7,002 bases of DNA from Bifidobacterium breve. GTDB lineage: Bacteria > Actinomycetota > Acidimicrobiia > IMCC26256 > PALSA-555. The DNA lies in NCBI GenBank assembly GCA_945889545.1, contig CAMDCC010000162.1:1-7002 (forward strand), read 5' to 3'. Positions 1-5,180 of the stretch are shown here, piece by piece. The first letter of the stretch is position 1. Each line of letters begins with the position of its first letter. The notes beneath the pieces were generated by a model. It was given only the letters and a program-made list of their open reading frames with translations. It had not been told where the DNA came from and did no database searches. Position numbers and translations under genes: made by a program.

Positions 1-28
1 AGGCGCGGCGCCCGCCGGCGCCGCGCCT
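1..28 (-). terminator. Strong GC hairpin after the permease gene, probable terminator
   Basis: Positions 1-12 (AGGCGCGGCGCC) and 17-28 (GGCGCCGCGCCT) are perfect reverse complements separated by a 4-nt loop, giving a 12-bp stem. It lies 33 bp beyond the TAG stop of the minus-strand permease, where a transcription terminator would be expected. On the plus strand no T-run follows the stem. On the minus strand any T-run would fall outside the window, so a classic intrinsic terminator cannot be confirmed. Many GC-rich actinobacterial terminators lack a good U-tract. It could also serve a convergent gene lying to the left. Confidence 0.5.
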
Positions 29-61
29 CCCGCAACTGCTCGTGGATGCAAGGACGGGTCG

Positions 62-1798
62 CTACTTCTTCCCGCCGTGCTTGGCCTCCATCCGGTCCTC
101 TTCTGCGTACAACACCGAGGCCGGAAGCTCACCTCGCTCGACCGCGGCCAGCTCGGCCTCGATCTTCTTCAGCTCCTCCTCGGTCCCCATGACCTTCGGG
201 CCCGTGAACCAGTTCTTGGCCGACAGGTGCCAGTACGCCCAGATGGCGATCGTGAGAATGATGAGGAACGGTCCGGTGAAGTTGAACTGGTTCACCTTGG
301 CGACGCCGTAGATCTCCGACTTGCCGCCCCACGGTGGCCAGAACCCGCTGACCGGTCCGAACTGTGGAGCGAGGAACATGAGGTTCACACAGGCCACGTA
401 GACCACCACGGTCCACCCGACGATCTTGCTGTACTTGCCGAGGTTCCACGGGCCCTGCTTGAACGTGGTGCTCTTCAGCCGCAGGAACACCGGGATCACA
501 TAGGCCATGTAGAGGCCGACGGCGCAGAACCCGACGAGCACGAAGAACGCGACCGCGTAGTTATCGCTCTGGATAAGGGCGAGTGCCCCAGCAATCGCAC
601 TGAGGGTGATGCCCAGCCAGACGGCGTTGGTTGGCGTCCGCGTCTTCGGGTTGATGCGGTGCCAGTACTTGGAGCCTGGCAGCGCGCCGTCACGAGAGAA
701 CGCGTACACCATCCGCGAGTTGGCGGTCACGCCGCACATCCCACAGAAGAACTGGCCGACGATGGCGATGAGGATCATCGCCTTGGCCATCGCGCCGCCG
801 ACAGAAGATTGGAAGATCTCCAACGGCGCCGGGATGAGCGCTACCGCACCCTTTTCGAAGAAAATGTCGCCGGCCCCGCCGGAGAACATCTTGTCGTAGG
901 TGCCCTTCGGGAACGCCTGAAGGAGGGCCACGTTGAGGATTCACGCCGCGATCGCCGAGATGTAGATCGAGCGCACGATCGCCTTGGGGGCGCTGACGTT
1001 GGCGCCCTTGGTCTCCTCACTCACGTGGGCCGAGGCGTCGAAGCCGGTGATCGTGTACTGGGCGATCAGCATGCCGATGAGGAACACGTAGATCCCCGAA
1101 CCGCCGAAGTCCCAGCCGGTGAGGTTCTCCGAGTTGAAGATCGACCCGAGACCTTCGGTGGTGCCGGAGTCGGGGGCGATGAACAGCGCGCCCACGATGA
1201 TCGTGGTGCCTGCCACGTGCCACCAGACACTGATGTCGCTCAGGAGCTTCACGAGCTTCACGCCGAAGGTGTTCAAGATGCCGTGCGCGATGAGCACGAG
1301 AAGGTAGATGATGAAGATGCTGCGGTAGTCGAGCATCTTCAGCCCGAACCACGTGTCGGCGTACAGCCCCACGAAGTATGCGATGAAGACCGAGAGCGCG
1401 TAGTCCACGCTGGCGATGACGCCGACCTGACCGATCAGGTTGAACCAACCCGTGTACCAGGCGGCCTTCGCACCGCCTTCGGGTGTCTTGGCGAGCTTCG
1501 CGGACCAGTAGTACAGGCCGCCCGCGGTGGGCATGGCCGAGCAGATCTCTGCCATCGCCATGCCGACGAGCAACGCGAAGCCGCCGATGACGATCCAGCT
1601 CGTGGTGGCCGCAGCCGGCCCACCTGCCAGCAGCGGCAGGTAGAAGGTGGTCAGCGCTCCGGCGAGCACCGAGATGATCGAGAACGAGATGGCGAAGTTC
1701 GAGAATGTTCCGAGCCCCCGCCGCAGCTCCTGGGCGTAGCCCATCTCATGGAGCTGCTTGCGGTCGGCCTCCATGACCGACGATTCGTCGACTGCCAC
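62..1798 (-). pseudogene. APC-superfamily amino acid/amine permease interrupted by one in-frame TGA
   Basis: Read through its single internal stop, this gene encodes about 578 residues with roughly 12 hydrophobic helices. It matches amino acid permeases of the APC superfamily, probably the ACT subfamily that carries GABA, choline, polyamines or amino acids into the cell. Landmarks are a polar N-terminus followed by helix 1 (about residues 33-54), EICSAMPTAGGLYYWSAKLA after helix 2, ITGFDASAHVSEETKGA at 250-266, and ANSRMVYAFSRDGALPG plus TPTNAVWL in the second half. The charged C-terminal tail ends in TAG. Codon 286 (941-943) is TGA, in the middle of predicted helix 7 between SAIAA and ILNVALL. 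No frameshift occurs: both halves share one frame. The conventional pieces are 941-1798 (285 aa, six and a half helices) and 62-931 (a possible GTG restart, no SD seen); neither alone should transport. I chose GTG at 1798 because a purine-rich GGGAGGGGGG precedes it; ATG at 1774 is an alternative without an SD. The gene sits 152 bp downstream of the co-oriented SDR. It may be a recent pseudogene, a sequence error, or read through at low level. The substrate is not determinable. Confidence 0.85.
941..943 (-). other. In-frame TGA stop within the permease, probably a TGG to TGA change
   Basis: The minus-strand codons run ATC TCG GCG ATC GCG GCG TGA ATC CTC AAC GTG GCC. The reading frame is the same on both sides, and permease similarity continues immediately after the stop. 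As I recall the family, this helix 7 position is usually occupied by Trp, Tyr or another bulky residue (SA-A-G-[WYF]-IL). A single C-to-T change at plus position 941 would turn TGG into TGA. About 40 other Trp residues in the window's genes are all encoded by TGG. Confidence 0.85.
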
Positions 1799-1950
1799 GG
1801 GGGACCCCCCTCCCACGTGAAGGCCGGCGCCCATCCCGGCTGTTGGGCATCGCCTTGCTACCACGGTTCTCGTGGCGCCGCCAGGATCCCTCCGCGCATC
1901 GCGCATCGCGCCGCGGGACGCTGGCTCGGCGATGGGATTCGTCGCCGCGG
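1799..1950 (-). promoter_or_regulatory. 152-bp gap between SDR and permease, with permease ribosome binding site
   Basis: On the minus strand, GGGAGGGGGG (1814-1805) lies 6-10 nt before the GTG start at 1798 and is the only clear Shine-Dalgarno sequence in the window. It is followed directly by TCCCCC, which could pair with the G-run and partly mask it. The rest of the gap holds a small inverted repeat, CCACG-GTTCT-CGTGG (1861-1875), and a tandem 7-bp duplication, GCGCATC twice (1894-1907). I find no convincing -10 element for the permease here. Cotranscription from the SDR promoter and an unrecognised internal promoter are both possible. Confidence 0.4.
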
Positions 1951-2742
1951 CTACTCCGGGGTCACGTAGGCGGCGGTGATCCCGCCGTCGACCACCAGCG
2001 CGGCTCCGGTCATGAACGACGAGTCGTCGCACGCAAGGAAGAGGGCCGCCTTCGCTAGTTCCTCGGCCTGGCCGAGGCGTCCCATCGGGATGTGCACGAG
2101 TCGGCGCTGGCGCCGCTCCGGGTCGCTCAGCAGCTCGGCGAGCAGGGGAGTGTCGATTGGCCCCGGGCAGAGAGAGTTGGCGCGGATGCCGCGGCGTGCG
2201 TACTCGACCGCGATCTCACGCGTCATCGCGAGCACGCCGCCCTTGCTCGACGTGTATGCGATCTGCGCCGTCGCCGCGCCCATGAGCGCCACGAACGACG
2301 CGACGTTGACGATCGAACCACCACCCGAGTCGAGCATCGCTGGTACGCCGTGGCGACAACCCAGCCAGACACCCTTGAGGTTGACGTCCATCACGCGGTC
2401 CCATGTGGACTCGGGCGTCTCGGTGACGCCACCATCGTCGGCAGGGAAGATGCCAGCGTTGTTGTAGAGCACGTGTAACCCGCCGTACGTCTGCACGGCG
2501 TGATCGATCATGGCGCGCACCTGCGCATCATCCGAGACGTCGACGCGCACGAACGACGCCTCGCCGCCCGCGGCGCGCACCGCGTCGACGGTTGCCGAGC
2601 CGCCATCGTCGACGGCGTCGGCCACGATGATGCGAGCGCCCTCGGCGGCGAACAGCAGTGACGCCGCGCGACCCATGCCGTTCCCGGCACCGGTGATGAG
2701 CGCGACCTTTCCTTCGAGTCTGGATCCGGCGAGTCTGGGCAT
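1951..2742 (-). CDS. Short-chain dehydrogenase/reductase (classical SDR), probably NAD(H)-dependent
   Basis: This 263-aa protein is a cytoplasmic Rossmann-fold oxidoreductase of normal classical-SDR length. The nucleotide-binding motif TGAGNGMG is at residues 17-24, with Asp42 at the end of the second strand (IIVADA), which in this family favours NAD(H) over NADP(H). NNAG is at 94-97. The catalytic tetrad reads Asn121, Ser149, Tyr163 and Lys167 (YTSSK), followed by the NSLCPGPIDTP substrate and cofactor loop and a C-terminal GAALVVDGG. Automatic pipelines would call it a 3-oxoacyl-ACP reductase (FabG-like), but no fatty-acid genes flank it. Its position between a permease and an aldehyde dehydrogenase suggests oxidation of an alcohol or carbinol intermediate in a catabolic pathway (inference). 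The ATG at 2742 is chosen because the Rossmann strand begins about 12 residues later. No SD precedes it, and only 18 bp separate it from the preferred start of the divergent gene. The stop is TAG. The substrate is unknown. Confidence 0.93.
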   Translation of the reverse strand: MPRLAGSRLEGKVALITGAGNGMGRAASLLFAAEGARIIVADAVDDGGSATVDAVRAAGGEASFVRVDVSDDAQVRAMIDHAVQTYGGLHVLYNNAGIFPADDGGVTETPESTWDRVMDVNLKGVWLGCRHGVPAMLDSGGGSIVNVASFVALMGAATAQIAYTSSKGGVLAMTREIAVEYARRGIRANSLCPGPIDTPLLAELLSDPERRQRRLVHIPMGRLGQAEELAKAALFLACDDSSFMTGAALVVDGGITAAYVTPE

Positions 2743-2747
2743 GACCG

Positions 2748-2753
2748 TATGCT
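2748..2753 (+). promoter_or_regulatory. Candidate -10 element TATGCT for a leaderless aldehyde dehydrogenase mRNA
   Basis: TATGCT fits the actinobacterial TANNNT -10 pattern and ends 7 nt before the ATG at 2761. A transcript would therefore begin at or next to the A of that ATG. No convincing -35 hexamer or Shine-Dalgarno sequence is visible. The alternative ATG at 2749 lies within this hexamer. The element sits between two divergent start codons, so it may also influence the SDR promoter. Confidence 0.4.
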
Positions 2754-2760
2754 GCCGCGG

Positions 2761-4206
2761 ATGGACCGCGACTGGCACGTTCTGATCGGCGGCGAGGCAC
2801 GGCGGGGGCGAGGCGACACCTCGGTCATCCTCGAACCCGCGACCGGCGAGCCACTCGCCGAAGTGGATCAAGCCAACGCCGACGACCTCGACGATGCCCT
2901 CACGGCGGCCATCACGGAGTTCGAGACCGGCTCGTGGGCCCGCACCGACGCCACCCAGCGGGGGCGCGTGCTTGCCGAGGTGGCGCGTCTGCTTCGCGTA
3001 CGGGCCGAGGAGTTCGCGCTGGTCGAAGCACGAGGGGCCGGGCACCCGATCGGCGATGCACGCTGGGAGGCCACCACTGCGGCGGAGGTCTTCGAGTACT
3101 ACGCCGGTGCCGCAAACAAGCACTTCGGTGAGGTGGTGCCGGTGCAGCAGCCCGGCCTCGACGTGGTGCTCCGCGAGCCGGTGGGCGTGTGTGCGCTCAT
3201 CGTGCCGTGGAACTTCCCGTTGCTCATTGCTACGTGGAAGGTGGCGCCTGCGCTCGCGTGTGGCAACCCGATCATCTTGAAGCCGGCGTCGCTCACGCCG
3301 CTCACCGCCATCATGTTGGGCGAGGTGCTGCTGGAAGCGGGTGTTCCGCCGGCCGCGGTCTCGGTGCTCGTCGGCCCGGGTCGCGTCTTGGGTGACGCAC
3401 TCGTGGCCGATCGTAGGGTCTCGAAGATCGGATTCACCGGCGAGACGGCAACTGGAGCCTCGATCCTGCGAGCTTCTTCGGAGAACATCGCGCGATGTTC
3501 TCTGGAGCTCGGTGGCAAGTCTGCCGCCGTCGTGTTCGCCGATGCCGACCTCGAGCGCTGCGCGAACGAGACGCCGATGGCGGTGTTCGGCAATGCGGGC
3601 CAGGATTGCTGCTCGCGCAGCCGGATCCTCGTGCAGCGATCGGCCTACGACGAGTTCATCGAAGCGTTCACCGCCGCAACCGAACGTGTCCGGGTCGGTG
3701 ACCCGCTCGACGACACCACCGAGATGGGGCCGATGATCTCCGAGGACCAACGCCAGACATCGGTCGACTATCTCGGGATCGGCGAGCAGGAGGGTGCGCG
3801 ACGCGTGACGGGTGGCGACCTACGCCCAAGCGACGGTTGGTTCATCTCGCCCGCGGTACTCGCCGACGTCGACAACTCGATGCGTGTGGCTCGCGAGGAG
3901 ATCTTCGGCCCGGTCGCGTGTGTGATCCCGTTCGAGAACGAGGACGACGCCGTGCGCATAGCGAACGACTCTGAGTACGGGCTCTCAGGTTCGTTGTGGA
4001 CCGCAGACATGGGTCGAGGCATTCGCGTTGCGAAGGCCCTCCGAACCGGGACGTTGTCCGTCAACTCGTACAAGAGCGTGAGGACCGAGACTCCATTCGG
4101 GGGCTACAAGCGCAGCGGCCTCGGGCGCGAGCTGGGCATGCACGCGATGAACACCTACACCGAGGTCAAGAACGTCTTCTTCTCGTCGGAGAGCGCTGCG
4201 GGGTAG
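2761..4206 (+). CDS. NAD(P)+-dependent aldehyde dehydrogenase, AldC-like
   Basis: This 481-aa enzyme of the ALDH superfamily oxidises an aldehyde to the acid through a thiohemiacetal on the active-site cysteine. All core residues are present: Asn151 in PWNFP, Lys174 in ILKPASLTP, the glycine-rich GFTGETATG at 224-232, general base Glu249 in LELGGKS, nucleophile Cys283 in GQDCCSRSR, Glu380 and Phe382 in EEIFGPV, and the late TPFGGYKRSGLGRELG. Ser177 follows KPA where NAD-specific enzymes usually carry Glu, so some NADP use is possible (inference). From memory, HPIGDARWEA and FGNAGQDCC recall mycobacterial AldC, which sits beside an SDR and a glutamine-synthetase-like gene; this suggests an aminoaldehyde or gamma-glutamyl aldehyde substrate. 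I prefer ATG 2761 (MDRDWHVLIGGE) over ATG 2749, which adds four residues and overlaps a -10-like hexamer. It diverges from the SDR at 2742 and converges on the next gene, with 10 bp between stops. The stop is TAG. Confidence 0.93.
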   Translation: MDRDWHVLIGGEARRGRGDTSVILEPATGEPLAEVDQANADDLDDALTAAITEFETGSWARTDATQRGRVLAEVARLLRVRAEEFALVEARGAGHPIGDARWEATTAAEVFEYYAGAANKHFGEVVPVQQPGLDVVLREPVGVCALIVPWNFPLLIATWKVAPALACGNPIILKPASLTPLTAIMLGEVLLEAGVPPAAVSVLVGPGRVLGDALVADRRVSKIGFTGETATGASILRASSENIARCSLELGGKSAAVVFADADLERCANETPMAVFGNAGQDCCSRSRILVQRSAYDEFIEAFTAATERVRVGDPLDDTTEMGPMISEDQRQTSVDYLGIGEQEGARRVTGGDLRPSDGWFISPAVLADVDNSMRVAREEIFGPVACVIPFENEDDAVRIANDSEYGLSGSLWTADMGRGIRVAKALRTGTLSVNSYKSVRTETPFGGYKRSGLGRELGMHAMNTYTEVKNVFFSSESAAG

Positions 4207-4216
4207 GGGTTCTGGG

Positions 4217-5041
4217 TTACGGATTTCTTGGACGGTTGGTCCAGCGACCACGTTCGGATGTTCGGAACCAGCCGCCGGCCAGCAGGGTCCCTCCGTCGGT
4301 TGGGATCACGTGCCCGGTCACGAACCGTGACAGGTCGGAAGCGAGAAAGAGCACCACGTCGGCGTTGTCGGCTGGCGCGCCGACGCGACCGATCGGGACC
4401 CAGACGGGCCACTGATCGCGGAGCTCGGGCGGCACCAGCCTCTCGTAGTCGACCTGTGTCGTCTGGGTGACGTCGGGCGCGATCGCGTTGACCCGCACGC
4501 CGCTGGAAGCCACGTCGAGAGCAAGACAGCGGGTGAAGTGGTTCACCGCGGCCTTGAACGCGCCATAGACGGGGTCGTGCGGGTAGCCGCGGATTCCCTC
4601 CACCGACGAGACGTTGATCACCGAGCCCGACCCCTGCTCGACCATGCCCGGCACGATGGCCCGACTGCAACGCAGCACGTGCAAGAGGTTGATCTCGTAC
4701 TGGGCCGCCCACTGGTCCTCGTCGCCGCTGAGGAACGGCCCCGGCGGGCGGTAATCGCCAACGTTGTTCACGAGGATGTCGATGTGCCCCGCGACCTCGA
4801 TTGCGACGCGGGCGATGTTGGCGACCTGCTCACGATCACGCACGTCGGCGACCAGTACTTGGGCGCTTCCGCCTGCGTTCACGATTGCGTCAACGCGTGC
4901 CGCCGCGTGCTGGGCATCGATGTCGACGACCACCACGTGGGCTCCGGCCGCGGCCAGCACATCGGAGATCGCACCGCCGATGCCGTCGCCACCACCGGTC
5001 ACGACGGCAACGCGCCCATCGAGCTGGATCTCGACCGTCAT
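4217..5041 (-). CDS. Second short-chain dehydrogenase/reductase (classical SDR)
   Basis: This 274-aa protein carries the full classical SDR signature. TGGGDGIG is at 15-22, with Asp40 after VVVV, which points to NAD(H). NNVG is at 92-95, and the catalytic residues are Asn118, Ser146, Tyr159 and Lys163 (YGAFK). NAIAPDVTQT stands where most relatives have NAIAPG. The C-terminus extends beyond the usual DGG end as GGTLLAGGWFRTSERGRW and a few more residues, a Trp/Arg-rich tail that may close the active site. It is clearly a different paralogue from the SDR at 1951-2742, because the two share little beyond family motifs. The ATG at 5041 puts the Rossmann fold at the expected distance; longer in-frame starts would run into the peptidase control region. 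A weak SD (GAGG) lies about 10 nt upstream. The stop is TAA, 10 bp from the stop of the convergent aldehyde dehydrogenase. The substrate is unknown. Confidence 0.92.
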   Translation of the reverse strand: MTVEIQLDGRVAVVTGGGDGIGGAISDVLAAAGAHVVVVDIDAQHAAARVDAIVNAGGSAQVLVADVRDREQVANIARVAIEVAGHIDILVNNVGDYRPPGPFLSGDEDQWAAQYEINLLHVLRCSRAIVPGMVEQGSGSVINVSSVEGIRGYPHDPVYGAFKAAVNHFTRCLALDVASSGVRVNAIAPDVTQTTQVDYERLVPPELRDQWPVWVPIGRVGAPADNADVVLFLASDLSRFVTGHVIPTDGGTLLAGGWFRTSERGRWTNRPRNP

Positions 5042-5081
5042 GTCGCGCTCGCCTCGAGCAGCTTCGGTGCCACGGCTGGGC

Positions 5082-5087
5082 AACCTA
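5082..5087 (-). promoter_or_regulatory. Candidate -10 element TAGGTT for the second SDR
   Basis: On the minus strand TAGGTT fits TANNNT. It would place transcription start near 5075, giving a leader of about 33 nt that includes the weak GAGG ribosome binding site of the gene starting at 5041. The expected -35 region falls in the G-rich tract at 5098-5115 and has no recognisable hexamer. Confidence 0.28.
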
Positions 5088-5097
5088 CTGTCCAGTT

Positions 5098-5115
5098 CCG
5101 CCCCGCCCGCCCCGC
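5098..5115 (-). other. G-rich tract with G-quadruplex potential
   Basis: The minus strand reads GGGGcGGGcGGGGcGG with single-cytosine spacers (plus strand C-runs at 5110-5113, 5106-5108, 5101-5104 and 5098-5099). Three runs have at least three guanines, but the fourth has only two, so a three-tetrad quadruplex would need a vacancy; two tetrads are possible. It lies upstream of the candidate -10 of the second SDR, inside the divergent promoter region. Confidence 0.3.
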
Positions 5116-5118
5116 TTT

Positions 5119-5154
5119 GCGGTCGAGGTGGGCGCGGCGCGCGGTCGAGGCGGG
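5119..5154 (+). repeat. 14-bp direct repeat with 22-bp period in the divergent promoter region
   Basis: GCGGTCGAGGTGGG (5119-5132) and GCGGTCGAGGCGGG (5141-5154) match at 13 of 14 positions. The 22-bp centre-to-centre distance is about two helical turns, so both copies face the same side of the DNA. The right copy overlaps the place where a -35 element would lie for the candidate -10 at 5167-5172. This geometry fits a site for a regulator that binds direct repeats. Which gene it controls and which protein binds are unknown, and in such GC-rich DNA a chance repeat cannot be excluded. Confidence 0.5.
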
Positions 5155-5166
5155 ATGCTCGCCGCG

Positions 5167-5172
5167 TACGCT
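5167..5172 (+). promoter_or_regulatory. Candidate -10 element TACGCT for a leaderless peptidase mRNA
   Basis: TACGCT fits TANNNT and ends 8 nt before the GTG start at 5181, close to the spacing expected for a transcript beginning at or within two bases of the start codon. No Shine-Dalgarno sequence is present in the intervening bases. The same arrangement appears before the starts at 2761 and 6700. Confidence 0.38.
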
Positions 5173-5180
5173 CGCTGGTC

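Noticed and set aside
917..943. Selenocysteine insertion at the permease TGA, because a short stem (CCTTC...GAAGG) follows it
   Set aside because: The stem has only five pairs and a 10-nt loop without recognisable SECIS features. No permease of this family is known to me with selenocysteine, and the expected residue in this helix is aromatic, so TGG to TGA is simpler.
911..950. A frameshift splitting the permease
   Set aside because: The codons before and after the TGA are in one frame (position 941 and the frame of the stop at 62 differ by a multiple of three). Only a substitution is needed.
77..1969. A very long plus-strand open frame (630 codons) antisense to the permease
   Set aside because: Its translation is dominated by Arg, His, Asp, Glu and Gly without any domain-like pattern, while the opposite strand gives a clear membrane protein. 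It is a frame shadow caused by high GC third positions.
2743..3750. N-terminal extension of the first SDR to about 599 residues on the minus strand
   Set aside because: The extension is antisense to the aldehyde dehydrogenase, is charge-rich and low in hydrophobic residues, and the SDR fold starts normally just after ATG 2742.
4207..4216. A terminator between the convergent aldehyde dehydrogenase and second SDR
   Set aside because: The 10-bp gap has no inverted repeat, and the nearest small repeat (GGAC...GTCC near 4230-4242) lies inside coding sequence with only four pairs.
4764..5180. N-terminal extension of the peptidase frame upstream of GTG 5181
   Set aside because: It is antisense to the second SDR and rich in Ser, Thr, Ala and Arg. 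A normal signal peptide begins at 5181, as expected for the mature family N-terminus.
5155..5180. ATG at 5155 as the peptidase start, because of the preceding GAGGCGGG
   Set aside because: It is not in the peptidase frame, so the SD-like sequence does not serve that gene.
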